From assembly GCA_022707665.1 (NCBI GenBank), contig JAKJAE010000047.1:1-8449 (forward strand): a DNA stretch of 8,449 nt, given 5' to 3'. Positions 1 through 6,342 of the stretch are shown here, in pieces (the first letter of the stretch is position 1; the number at the start of each line of letters is the position of its first letter). Both the position numbers and the translations under genes were made by a program. The notes beneath the pieces are model-generated. The model did not search any database. It was not told the DNA's origin and saw only the letters and a program-made list of their open reading frames with translations. Source of the stretch: Chloroflexota bacterium. Its GTDB lineage: Bacteria; Chloroflexota; Anaerolineae; B4-G1; SLSP01.

Positions 1-744
1 CAGCGCACCCAGCGTCGCCACGCCATAAGTTTGGTCCAGCTCATAGGTGCCCCTGCCGCGCACGATGTGGGTGGGCGCGCCAAAGGACAGCGCTGCTCGA
101 GCGACTTCGGGATCTCCGGCAGCTATCGCCTCGATCGTCACCGGCTCTGCCAGCAGACCTCCGCTGAGCGTCACGTTGAGGAGAGCCGAAAGTGGCGACG
201 ACAGCGCCAGTCTGGGCGTGACCAGATCTTCCACGTAGGCCTTTTTGGGCAGGAGGAATCCGGCGCAACGTTCCGCCTCCATCAGATAGACAGCAGGATC
301 ACCCTCAATGCTGACGTAGACATCCCCCGTGACCCGTTCCGTGTCGCCGATGTTGAGCGTTAGGGTGCTCCCATCGGCGTAGGTAACTGCTACTCGAGCA
401 CTGGGGGCGTCCAGGCCATAGAGCGCAAAGTCCTGGGGTGCCGCCGCAACCGTGCGCTTGGCATGAACCTTGCTGCAGGCGGTCAAGAGATCGATGAACT
501 CGTCCATATCCACCAGCTCTGCGGGGATGTCATCCACCTGATACCCTTCGCCGGTGTAGCTGATGTCGAGCGTGTCGGTCTCGTTGCGGATGAGGACGCG
601 TCTCACGTCGACGGGTTCGAGGGCCTTGAAGGTCGTGCCGCTCTCCACAACCTCAACGGGATGCAGCCACAGGAGCAATGCAATCGTGCCCAGGATGGCC
701 ACCACACCCGCTGCGACCAGCACAAGCCTCACTTCGCGGGCCAC
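1..744 (-). CDS. DUF4340 domain membrane-anchored protein, partial (C-terminus outside window)
   Basis: An open frame of 248 codons runs from a GTG at 744 to the window edge without a stop, so the C-terminus is missing. The reading begins VAREVRLVLVAAGVVAILG, an N-terminal hydrophobic helix at about residues 6-27 that should anchor the protein with its bulk outside the cytoplasm. The stretch around residues 105-160 carries the DUF4340 hallmark 'YGLDAP', followed by a beta-rich segment with 'LNIGD', 'VYVSI' and 'AVYLM'. In this family the domain accompanies Gld-type ABC exporters, although its biochemical role is not known to me. The GTG is chosen because it lies two bases after the stop of the upstream gene and ten bases after an AGGAGGT. 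It is the last visible gene of the four-gene minus-strand operon. The family call is by recognition of pattern, not by a profile search. Confidence 0.85.
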   Translation of the reverse strand, partial: MAREVRLVLVAAGVVAILGTIALLLWLHPVEVVESGTTFKALEPVDVRRVLIRNETDTLDISYTGEGYQVDDIPAELVDMDEFIDLLTACSKVHAKRTVAAAPQDFALYGLDAPSARVAVTYADGSTLTLNIGDTERVTGDVYVSIEGDPAVYLMEAERCAGFLLPKKAYVEDLVTPRLALSSPLSALLNVTLSGGLLAEPVTIEAIAAGDPEVARAALSFGAPTHIVRGRGTYELDQTYGVATLGAL

Positions 745-746
745 GG

Positions 747-2231
747 TTACTGATACCTCCTGACCAACCAGATGACAATGCCCGTCGCCAGGATTGCCAA
801 CGGCAGCACGCCCGCGAAGAGGGCCCCCAGAGTGCTGGCCTGGGTCGTCGTGACCGACAGGGTTGCACCGGCCAGAGACTTGGGCTGAATCACGACGACG
901 TCGTCGCGCTCGAGGAGCGTATTGAGTAGGTTGATGATGTACTGGCTATTCGAGAGCGATGTGTTCTGAATGGCGAACTCGTCAAGCATCGCGGTTGAGG
1001 CTGACACGATCACGTTGGAGCGCGCCTGGGTCATGCCGTCTGTGCCATAGACGCGGTTCGAGGCCAGCACCAAAGCCGGCATGGGTCCCCATCGCTCGGT
1101 TTGCTCGACACTGAAGCCCTCGACGGCATCCGGTGGACGCACACCACTGGTCTCCGCATACTGAAGCAGCACCTCGTTGACATGATTCCCCCGTGTCTCG
1201 AAGACCAGATCGAGGGGTCTTGCCAGCGGCATGAGCACCGGAGCAGAGGGATCGATCAGTCCTTCGCGGTACGTCGTATCGACGTAGTCCGTCACCGGAT
1301 AGTAGGGCTGATACTGATAGGTCCGTTCCGCCTGCGTCTCAAAGATCGCGCCGGAATCAACGAGGACCCCCCATTCCTGCAGATACAACTCGAGATTGGG
1401 CAGCGACTCCTGAGCCACATCAGCGGTATAGAGCAGTGTCTTGCCGTAGGCCCCGTCGTTGTAGAGGAAGGCATCCAGTTTACGCAGCGCATCGTCCGAC
1501 AAATCGATGCGAGGGCCCAAGAGCAAGGCCAGATCGTACGAGGCATCCAGCTCATCCATGGTGAGGTTGATGGCGGTGATCTCGTAGTTGTTATCGGACA
1601 GGAGCTGGGTGAATGCCGGCAGATCTGCCATACCGTTCCCTGTGAGGACGGCGACCCGGACCTGTTCGTCACCGGTGACGTGGAGAATCGCCGAGGTCAA
1701 GGCTTCTTCAGCACGCGATGACTGGATTGTCATCGTTCCGCTATCCGTATAGGTGTAGTTGAACAGATCGGCGAGTTGGAGTTGCTTGACCCGATTGCCA
1801 CTCGTCACCAGGACGTTGCCCTGTGACAGGGTCAGGTCGGGGAACCTCGAGGCAAACGTTGGGTCGAAGACATAGTCTATGTAGGTCAGGCTCACCCATG
1901 GTGATAGCCGTGGGTACTGATCTAGGATGCGCTGGGCCTGGATCAGGTAGGATGATCCTGAGAAACCCTCTTCGGTCGAGAGGACGTAGATCACCACATC
2001 GCGCTCAAGATCGGCAAGGACTGTCCGGGTCTGGTCCCCTACCTTGTATGCTGCGTTTGCGGTGAGATCCAGCGTCAACGGTATCCGTTCGGCGAGCTGC
2101 AGCATGATCAGGTTGATCAGGAAGGCCGCAGCGACGAGGAGGATCTGCAGCACTGCGAACAGGACTCTCCGTTGCCTTGCGAGGGCGTGGGTTCTGTCGC
2201 CAGACGGGCGGCGGCTGATCAGGAGACGCAT
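747..2231 (-). CDS. GldG-like ABC transporter auxiliary protein
   Basis: The 494-residue product resembles GldG/ABC_transp_aux proteins, which pair with ABC-2 permeases and place a large domain outside the membrane. An N-terminal helix (about 22-46) is followed by 'LDLTANAAYKVGDQT', matching the family's DLT...S..T segment and leading into a thioredoxin-like fold. A central segment reads 'RAEEALTSAILHVTG', 'VAVLTGNGM' and 'LLLGPRIDLSDDALRKLDAFL', typical of the family, including the 'gP..dls' loop. The C-terminus has 'NSQYIINLLNTLLERDD', then a second helix (about 468-490) ending in RRYQ. A TTG at 2282 would give 511 residues but overlaps the upstream gene by 32 bases and has no ribosome binding site. 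The ATG at 2231 lies 19 bases after the upstream stop and precedes a basic stretch, so I prefer it, although its own Shine-Dalgarno is weak (GAAG). It probably forms a complex with the permease and ATPase encoded just upstream. Confidence 0.88.
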   Translation of the reverse strand: MRLLISRRPSGDRTHALARQRRVLFAVLQILLVAAAFLINLIMLQLAERIPLTLDLTANAAYKVGDQTRTVLADLERDVVIYVLSTEEGFSGSSYLIQAQRILDQYPRLSPWVSLTYIDYVFDPTFASRFPDLTLSQGNVLVTSGNRVKQLQLADLFNYTYTDSGTMTIQSSRAEEALTSAILHVTGDEQVRVAVLTGNGMADLPAFTQLLSDNNYEITAINLTMDELDASYDLALLLGPRIDLSDDALRKLDAFLYNDGAYGKTLLYTADVAQESLPNLELYLQEWGVLVDSGAIFETQAERTYQYQPYYPVTDYVDTTYREGLIDPSAPVLMPLARPLDLVFETRGNHVNEVLLQYAETSGVRPPDAVEGFSVEQTERWGPMPALVLASNRVYGTDGMTQARSNVIVSASTAMLDEFAIQNTSLSNSQYIINLLNTLLERDDVVVIQPKSLAGATLSVTTTQASTLGALFAGVLPLAILATGIVIWLVRRYQ

Positions 2232-2250
2232 CGCTTGCTTCGCCAACGTC

Positions 2251-2955
2251 CTAACCCCAGCGTTCCCGGTCGAGAATGGCAACAGTCAAGAGCACGAACA
2301 GACCGCTGATGCTCAGAAAGAAGACGATGTGCGGCAACTCGAGTATGCCCAGTGTGAAGGGCCTGTAACGATCGTTGAAGGAGAGGTTGCGAAACAGCGC
2401 CTGCAGGAAGCGCGAGTTGACCACCAAGGCCAGAGCGTCAATGAGCATCAGGAACAGGCTCACGACGAAACCAGCGACGGCTGCAACGACCTGACTCTCC
2501 GTCAGTGCCGACAGCAGCATACAGATGGCGATGAGGGTGGCTCCAAGAAGGAACAGGCCGATGAAGTTGCCGAGAATCATGGGCCAATGGGGCGCGGCGA
2601 AGAGTGCCATCACGACAGCTTCGAGCATCGTTGCCGAGATCGCGATCAGGTATACAGCCACTGCCGCCGCGTACTTCCCCAGGACAATGCTTAGCCGTGA
2701 GACCGGAGCTGTGAGCAGTAACTGGTCGGTCTTCAGGCGCTTGTCCTCACTCATCAGGCGCATTGTTAACACCGGCACCAGGAAGAGGATCACCGGGAAC
2801 AACAGCTCAAAGAGCCGCGTCATGTTGGTTGTGTTTCCGTAGAGGTTGTAGGTAAAGAAATAGTAGCCTGCGAAGAAGTACACCGCGGCAACGAATACGT
2901 AGCCCAGCGGCGACTGGAAGTAGGCTCTGAATTCGCGCTTGAGGACGGCCAGCAT
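2251..2955 (-). CDS. ABC-2 type transporter permease, GldF-like
   Basis: The 234-residue membrane protein is the transmembrane subunit of the exporter. It starts with the amphipathic 'LAVLKREFRAYFQSPLGYVF' typical of ABC-2/GldF permeases, then has about six hydrophobic segments (near 20-38, 51-66, 93-117, 125-149, 156-178 and 210-229). The conserved 'TMRLMSEDKRLKTDQLLLTAPVS' motif between helices 2 and 3 is the coupling region of GldF/NosY-type permeases, and 'IVLGKYAA' follows it. The ATG at 2955 shares its A with the TGA of the ATPase gene, so the two are translationally coupled, with GGAG eight bases upstream. A TTG one codon earlier is an alternative. The size matches the GldF family (about 240 residues). 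The exported substrate cannot be read from the sequence. Confidence 0.93.
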   Translation of the reverse strand: MLAVLKREFRAYFQSPLGYVFVAAVYFFAGYYFFTYNLYGNTTNMTRLFELLFPVILFLVPVLTMRLMSEDKRLKTDQLLLTAPVSRLSIVLGKYAAAVAVYLIAISATMLEAVVMALFAAPHWPMILGNFIGLFLLGATLIAICMLLSALTESQVVAAVAGFVVSLFLMLIDALALVVNSRFLQALFRNLSFNDRYRPFTLGILELPHIVFFLSISGLFVLLTVAILDRERWG

Positions 2956-3908
2956 CAAACCGTCTCCGTGGGTGGGGGCACCTGGCCCGTTACCAGGCGC
3001 AAGAAGACCTGCTCCAGAGATGTCTCGCCGCTGTGCATGCTCAGGAGTGGCAGGTCAGCTCTGGCCAGGGCACGGAATACGTCGACGCGGATGTCAGGTC
3101 GGGCAGTGTCGATGGCGTAGTCGTAGGCCCCTGGCTCTCGCTGAGCCAGCACTGTGACGTGTGCGATCCCGGCGACGCGGTTGAGCGCAGCCTGAACTCG
3201 CTCGGGTTGACCCTGGATGCGGGCGACCAGGTGCTGTGGGCTCTGCGCGCTCCGGCTGAGGTTCTCCGGCGTATCATCTGCCAGAACGCGACCCTGATGG
3301 AGCACCACCACGCGCGTACAGATCGCCTGGATCTCTGACAGGATGTGGGAGGAGATGATGACCGTGCTTGTCTTCCCGAGGTTGCGAACCAACTTGCGGA
3401 TCTCGACAACCTGCGAAGGATCCAGGCCGGTGGTGGGCTCATCGAGGATGACCACTTTCGGGTCTCCCACCAGCGCCTGGGCGAAGCCGAGGCGTTGGCG
3501 GTACCCTCGCGAGAGATTCCGGATGAGGCGATGCGTCATATGGGCGATCCCCACGTGTTCACAGAGGGAGGATAAGTGCTCGCTGCGCCCAGTTTTGACG
3601 CCCTTCAGGTCGCAGACGAAATCGAGATACTCGCGCACACGCATATCGCCATAGAAGGCCAACTGCTCGGGGAGGTAGCCAATGGCGCGCTTGGCCTCAA
3701 TAGGCTCCTGGCTGATATCGTGGCCATCGACGGTCACGGTGCCGCTGGTCGCGCCGATGTATCCGGTCAGGATGTTCATCGTCGTGGACTTGCCGGCACC
3801 GTTCAGGCCCAGGAGTCCCAGAATCTCACCGGCCTGGACGTCGAAACTCACGTCGTCCAGCGCCAGCTTGTCGCCGTAACGTTTGGTTAATCCCTGAACG
3901 TGGATCAA
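2955..3908 (-). CDS. ABC transporter ATP-binding protein, GldA-like
   Basis: A 317-residue nucleotide-binding subunit that should power the adjacent permease from the cytoplasmic side. Visible motifs in order are Walker A GLNGAGKST (34-42), the Q-loop region 'GYLPEQLAFYGDM' (77-89), the signature LSRGYRQRL (132-140), Walker B VVILDEPTTGLDP (152-164, with D156 and E157) and the H-loop histidine H188 in 'IISSHIL'. All catalytic residues are intact. The 'YLPE' and 'LSRGYRQR' forms are those of the GldA/CcmA branch. The C-terminal 80 residues end in 'TSLEQVFLRLVTG', the usual accessory tail. The start is a TTG: no ATG or GTG lies upstream in frame near it, GAGGA (3918-3922) sits nine bases ahead, and 'MIHVQGLTKRYG' matches the family's normal N-terminus. 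It is the first gene of the operon. Confidence 0.95.
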   Translation of the reverse strand: MIHVQGLTKRYGDKLALDDVSFDVQAGEILGLLGLNGAGKSTTMNILTGYIGATSGTVTVDGHDISQEPIEAKRAIGYLPEQLAFYGDMRVREYLDFVCDLKGVKTGRSEHLSSLCEHVGIAHMTHRLIRNLSRGYRQRLGFAQALVGDPKVVILDEPTTGLDPSQVVEIRKLVRNLGKTSTVIISSHILSEIQAICTRVVVLHQGRVLADDTPENLSRSAQSPQHLVARIQGQPERVQAALNRVAGIAHVTVLAQREPGAYDYAIDTARPDIRVDVFRALARADLPLLSMHSGETSLEQVFLRLVTGQVPPPTETV

Positions 3909-3917
3909 GGTAGTGTA

Positions 3918-3922
3918 TCCTC
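3918..3922 (-). promoter_or_regulatory. Ribosome binding site deciding the TTG start of the ATPase gene
   Basis: GAGGA on the minus strand lies nine bases before the TTG at 3908. There is no other plausible initiator nearby, and the encoded N-terminus is already the complete family N-terminus. Confidence 0.55.
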
Positions 3923-3966
3923 GATGGCGGTACGGCGCGGCCTCGCGCTATGTACTGCAGGCCAAT

Positions 3967-3994
3967 ACCATACCCCTGTTTTCGAGCGCGGCAA
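3967..3994 (-). promoter_or_regulatory. Candidate promoter of the ABC operon
   Basis: On the minus strand TTGCCG (3989-3994) and TATGGT (3967-3972) are spaced by 16 bases, each matching four of six positions of the sigma70-type consensus. The -10 lies about 60 bases ahead of the TTG start of the ATPase gene. The match is weak and the call rests mainly on its position between a terminator-like palindrome and the first operon gene. Confidence 0.3.
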
Positions 3995-4012
3995 GAGTGC
4001 AGGAGAGTGCAG
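3994..4012. repeat. Tandem direct repeat of AGAGTGCAG
   Basis: AGAGTGCAG occurs at 3994-4002 and again at 4004-4012, a period of ten bases, so both copies face the same side of the helix. The pair abuts the candidate -35 of the ABC operon, a position where an activator or repressor could bind. It may equally be chance in a purine-rich stretch. Confidence 0.35.
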
Positions 4013-4126
4013 ACTGAGAGCCTGGACGGTTACCTCGCTGCGGGAGCGACACACTGTGCGGCTGTGTGTTGATAGGCCGGCCGTGTGGAGGAGAAAGGTA
4101 GGGGGATCAAGTCCTGGTTTGTGCCA

Positions 4127-4156
4127 GAGAGGCGCCACTGCGCAGTGCCGCCTCTC
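4127..4156 (-). terminator. 30-base near-perfect palindrome, terminator-like hairpin without U-tract
   Basis: Arms GAGAGGCG (4127-4134) and CGCCTCTC (4149-4156) flank CACTGC/GCAGTG (4136-4147), with a single C:C mismatch, giving 14 pairs around the centre 4141/4142. It lies about 54 bases after the fucosidase stop (minus strand), where a terminator would be expected. Neither flank has a run of T, so it is not a classical intrinsic terminator. It could also stabilise the 3' end of the mRNA or be a dyad bound by a protein. Confidence 0.5.
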
Positions 4157-4209
4157 GCGTGTCAGGTATCCTGTCGGGCTGGAGGGCCCGGTTCAGAGAT
4201 GGGCTATGA

Positions 4210-5499
4210 CTAGCTCTTGAGCTCCAGCTCGATGACGGGCACGACGACGTCCGGCTCGATGACGGGTAGCTCGAGCACGAGCGTGTTGTCTTCCAAGTTC
4301 AACTGGTGGGAGGTCCAATCGCGATGCTTTAGCGGGATCTCGCTGCTATCGTGGAGGAAGCGCGCGAAGGCCACCTTGTCTCCCAGGCCCTTGAGGTGCA
4401 GGTGCTTGAACGGCCATGCGAAGATGTGCACGTATACCTTGTTGCCCTTCTGGGTAAGCCGGCAGTCCAGTGGCTCGGGGAACTCGCTCTGTGTGCAGCC
4501 ATAGATGGCGTCGCCGTGCAGGGCCAGCCACTCGCCATAGGTGTCAAGCGCGTCGAGAGCGCGCTCGTCGAAGGTGCCGCGCGCCGTCGGGCCGACGTTC
4601 ATCAGCAGATTCCCGCCGCGGGCAACGGTGTTCACCAGCATGCGGATGAGTTGGCCCGGGCTCTTCCACGTAGTTTCGTCGCGGTGGTAACCCCAGCTTC
4701 CGCTAAAGGTCTGGCAAGCTTCCCAGACGACAGGCTCACCATCGACCTTTACCCATTCGAGGGGCTGCCATTGTTCCGGCGTGTAGATATCGGCTTTCTC
4801 GGCAGGCAGGTCCAGCCGGTTGTTCAGGATGATGCTGGGACGCACTTCGCGGATCATCTTCACCAGCCGCTCACTCTGCCAGTCCTCATGTCCCTTGCCG
4901 GGCATGCCCTTGTATTCGCGGCCCGGGTAGGAGAAGTCGCACCAGAGGATGTCGGGCTCGAAAGTTGTCAGCAGCTCGTGGACCTGGTTGTACAGATAGT
5001 CAGCGTACTTGGTGACGTCTCGTCCCTTGTTGAGCTCGAGGGCATTGGGCAAGTCGCGCAGGGGATGGATGCCGTCGATGGGGAAGTCGGGATGGTGCCA
5101 GTCGATCAGTGAGTAGTAGAAGCCGACGTGGAGCCCTTCGGAGCGAAATGCCTCGACGAACGGGGCGAGAAGATCCTGTCCGTAGGGCGTGTTGGTCACC
5201 TTGTAGTCGGTGAAGGCACTATCCCAGAGGCAGAAGCCCTCGTGGTGCTTGGTGGTCAGGACCACGTACTTCATGCCCGCGTTTGCGGCCACTGCGGCCC
5301 ACTCATAGGGGTCATAGTCCACAGGATTGAACCGCTCAAAATACTTCCGGTATTCCTCGGGGGGAATCTGCTCGCGCGACTGAACCCACTCATGGCGAGC
5401 GGGTAGCGCGTAGAGTCCCCAGTGAATGAACATCCCGAAACGGTCGTGGACGAACCACGAGGTGTCACCGGTGGTCGGTTTCGGCTGTGGAATCGGCAT
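4210..5499 (-). CDS. Alpha-L-fucosidase, glycoside hydrolase family 29
   Basis: A 429-residue retaining exo-glycosidase that should release L-fucose from fucosides. The GH29 barrel is recognisable from the start: 'WFVHDRFGMFIHWGLYALP' (15-33, with H26), 'YEWAAVAANAGMKYVVLTTKHHEGFCLWDS' (65-94, with H85 and H86) and 'GFYYSLIDWHHPDF' (126-139). 'PDILWCDFSYPG' (182-193) holds the likely nucleophile D188, and 'VVWEACQTFSGSWGYH' (257-272) holds the candidate acid/base E260. The late motif 'RGGNLLMNVGPTARGTFDERALDALDTYGEWLALHGDAIYG' is diagnostic. A short beta-rich C-terminus follows. There is no signal peptide, so the enzyme is likely cytoplasmic and acts on imported oligosaccharides. The ATG at 5499 has GGAGG six bases ahead. 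No transporter or other glycosidase is adjacent; it appears monocistronic. Confidence 0.95.
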   Translation of the reverse strand: MPIPQPKPTTGDTSWFVHDRFGMFIHWGLYALPARHEWVQSREQIPPEEYRKYFERFNPVDYDPYEWAAVAANAGMKYVVLTTKHHEGFCLWDSAFTDYKVTNTPYGQDLLAPFVEAFRSEGLHVGFYYSLIDWHHPDFPIDGIHPLRDLPNALELNKGRDVTKYADYLYNQVHELLTTFEPDILWCDFSYPGREYKGMPGKGHEDWQSERLVKMIREVRPSIILNNRLDLPAEKADIYTPEQWQPLEWVKVDGEPVVWEACQTFSGSWGYHRDETTWKSPGQLIRMLVNTVARGGNLLMNVGPTARGTFDERALDALDTYGEWLALHGDAIYGCTQSEFPEPLDCRLTQKGNKVYVHIFAWPFKHLHLKGLGDKVAFARFLHDSSEIPLKHRDWTSHQLNLEDNTLVLELPVIEPDVVVPVIELELKS

Positions 5500-5505
5500 A
5501 TCTGG

Positions 5506-5510
5506 CCTCC
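5506..5510 (-). promoter_or_regulatory. Ribosome binding site of the fucosidase gene
   Basis: GGAGG on the minus strand sits six bases before the ATG at 5499. It is a strong site at standard distance and fixes the start, so the protein really begins MPIPQPKP and carries no export signal. Confidence 0.75.
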
Positions 5511-5546
5511 TATGTGATTATGATGGTACCCAAGTCAGGCAACTCT

Positions 5547-5574
5547 ATTGTACTCCGGGCGCCGTGCGGCACAA
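5547..5574 (-). promoter_or_regulatory. Candidate promoter of the fucosidase gene
   Basis: On the minus strand TACAAT (5547-5552, five of six positions of the -10 consensus) is preceded at 16 bases by TTGTGC (5569-5574, three of six). It lies 47 bases ahead of the ATG. A second -10-like CATAAT occurs nearer the gene but lacks a partner at proper distance and would leave only a very short leader. Confidence 0.4.
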
Positions 5575-5605
5575 TCACGAGCGTGAACGTTGTGGACATG
5601 GCCAT

Positions 5606-5635
5606 GCAGCGGCACCGTCTTGGTGGCGCCGCTGC
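5606..5635 (-). terminator. Terminator-like hairpin after the lipoprotein gene, no U-tract
   Basis: Arms GCAGCGGC (5606-5613) and GCCGCTGC (5628-5635) are perfectly complementary, and inner ACC/GGT (5614-5616 with 5622-5624) extend the stem beyond a three-base bulge. It lies 30 bases beyond the lipoprotein stop and upstream of the fucosidase promoter candidate, as expected for a terminator separating the two genes. No T-run follows on the minus strand. Confidence 0.45.
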
Positions 5636-5665
5636 GGTCGAGCCTTACAGGCCCGCGGTCGTGCC

Positions 5666-6166
5666 TCAGGCGTTGCGGTTCCGTCGGGTCTCCACGTGCC
5701 AGCGCATGATCACACCGTCGTTGGTAACGGATACCGTCTCCAACGTGCTGTAAGGATGGCGTTGCGCGGCGCGAGTGAGACGGTCAGCGATTCGTACGTT
5801 CCAGGTCTCCACCCGGGCATCCGCGATAGGCGCCCCGTTGATCTCGGCATCGTTGATGGTGGCCGTGAGCTGACCCCCGCTGACGCCAAGGTCGAGTCTG
5901 AGAGACAGCTCATCGATCGCGTCGGTCCCAGACCGTTGACGTTGCGCCGTTATACTGATGCGTCCTGACCCCAGCTCCACCGCCACGTCCTCGAACCGGT
6001 CGTCATCGAAAACGCTCGCCAGCTCTGATTCCAGAGATTCCTCGCTCATCGCACTCTCGACGGACAGCGAGCCGTCGTCATTTCGCGAGATCTCGATGGT
6101 GCACGCGCTGGTCAGCCCCAACACAACCGCAACTGCTGCCACTGTCATCCACTGTTTGATCTTCAC
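5666..6166 (-). CDS. Small lipoprotein of unknown family
   Basis: A 166-residue protein beginning MKIKQWMTVAAVAVVLGLTS and followed by A-C, which is a basic n-region, hydrophobic core and lipobox with the acylated cysteine at C22. The mature part of about 145 residues is acidic near its start (cluster 'SEESLESELASVFDDD', about 41-56) and then mixed alpha/beta, with 'DELSLRLDLGVSGGQLTATINDAEINGAPIADARVETWNVRIADRLTRAA' and a C-terminal 'VSVTNDGVIMRWHVETRR'. I know no function for it, and the domain looks like an uncharacterised one. The GTG at 6166 is the start because AGGAGG lies six bases ahead and the signal sequence is then complete. It is transcribed divergently from the histidine kinase gene, which makes it a possible target or partner of that two-component system; that is inference only. 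Confidence 0.85.
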   Translation of the reverse strand: MKIKQWMTVAAVAVVLGLTSACTIEISRNDDGSLSVESAMSEESLESELASVFDDDRFEDVAVELGSGRISITAQRQRSGTDAIDELSLRLDLGVSGGQLTATINDAEINGAPIADARVETWNVRIADRLTRAAQRHPYSTLETVSVTNDGVIMRWHVETRRNRNA

Positions 6167-6172
6167 CTAAAG

Positions 6173-6178
6173 CCTCCT
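6173..6178 (-). promoter_or_regulatory. Ribosome binding site fixing the GTG start of the lipoprotein gene
   Basis: AGGAGG on the minus strand is separated by six bases from the GTG at 6166. The next in-frame ATG is residue 7 and would remove the basic n-region of the signal peptide. Confidence 0.75.
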
Positions 6179-6219
6179 GTGTTCGCGATGTGCCCTCATG
6201 CTACGCAGACCAGGCCGGG

Positions 6220-6298
6220 GACTGTAGTCACCCGCATCACGATTCGCCATGATCCGTTGGATGTGCAGCTATGTTCCGAGTCACCCTTCGACATGACT
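6220..6298. promoter_or_regulatory. Cluster of AGTCA/TGACT half-sites in the divergent intergenic region
   Basis: GACTGTAGTC (6220-6229) is a small inverted repeat. AGTCACCC occurs at 6226-6233 and again at 6279-6286, 53 bases (about five helical turns) apart. AGTCA (6279-6283) and TGACT (6294-6298) form an inverted repeat with a ten-base spacer, centred about 54 bases before the predicted kinase transcription start, an activator-like position. The half-sites are short, so this is only a candidate binding region for the adjacent response regulator. Confidence 0.25.
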
Positions 6299-6305
6299 GT
6301 GAGCA

Positions 6306-6335
6306 CTTACACCTCTACAGGTCCGTCGCTATAAT
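6306..6335 (+). promoter_or_regulatory. Promoter of the two-component operon with perfect TATAAT
   Basis: TATAAT (6330-6335) matches the -10 consensus fully, and CTTACA (6306-6311) matches four of six -35 positions at an 18-base spacing. The expected start of transcription is about 6342-6343, which coincides with the ATG at 6343. The -10 itself overlaps an upstream in-frame ATG (6334), which therefore could not be used from this promoter. Confidence 0.6.
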
Positions 6336-6342
6336 GGTGTCA

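Larger units (their letters stand above)
3909..4209. other. 301-base non-coding gap between fucosidase and ABC operon
   Basis: No convincing gene lies here; the open frames on both strands are rich in arginine, serine and proline, resemble no protein family and have no ribosome binding sites. The gap holds a weak promoter candidate for the ABC operon (3967-3994), a tandem 9-base repeat just upstream of it (3994-4012), a small inverted repeat (ACACAC at 4049-4054 with GTGTGT at 4064-4069) and a strong 30-base palindrome (4127-4156). It therefore appears to separate two transcription units on the same strand. Confidence 0.7.

Noticed and set aside
1101..1721. 206-codon plus-strand open frame
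   Set aside because: It is antisense to the well-supported GldG-like gene, has no recognisable motif, and is the kind of mirror frame expected in GC-rich coding DNA.
2044..2694. 216-codon plus-strand open frame spanning the GldG/GldF junction
   Set aside because: It runs antisense across two genuine genes, and its Gln/Glu/His-rich composition is typical of a reversed membrane-protein frame.
3994..4012. Possible short CRISPR or satellite array
   Set aside because: There are only two 9-base copies, with no spacer-sized units and no cas genes.
3905..4138. 77-codon minus-strand frame in the gap upstream of the ABC operon
   Set aside because: It overlaps the ATPase start and its ribosome binding site, has random-looking Arg/Ser/Pro/Thr-rich composition, and has no Shine-Dalgarno.
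4351..5112. 253-codon plus-strand open frame
   Set aside because: It lies entirely antisense to the GH29 gene, whose motifs are unmistakable. The translation is rich in Val, Gly and Ala, resembles no family and has no ribosome binding site.
6271..6342. N-terminal extension of the histidine kinase from the ATG at 6271
   Set aside because: The 24 extra residues are polar and cysteine/histidine-containing, do not look like a kinase N-terminus, lack a ribosome binding site and contain the likely promoter.
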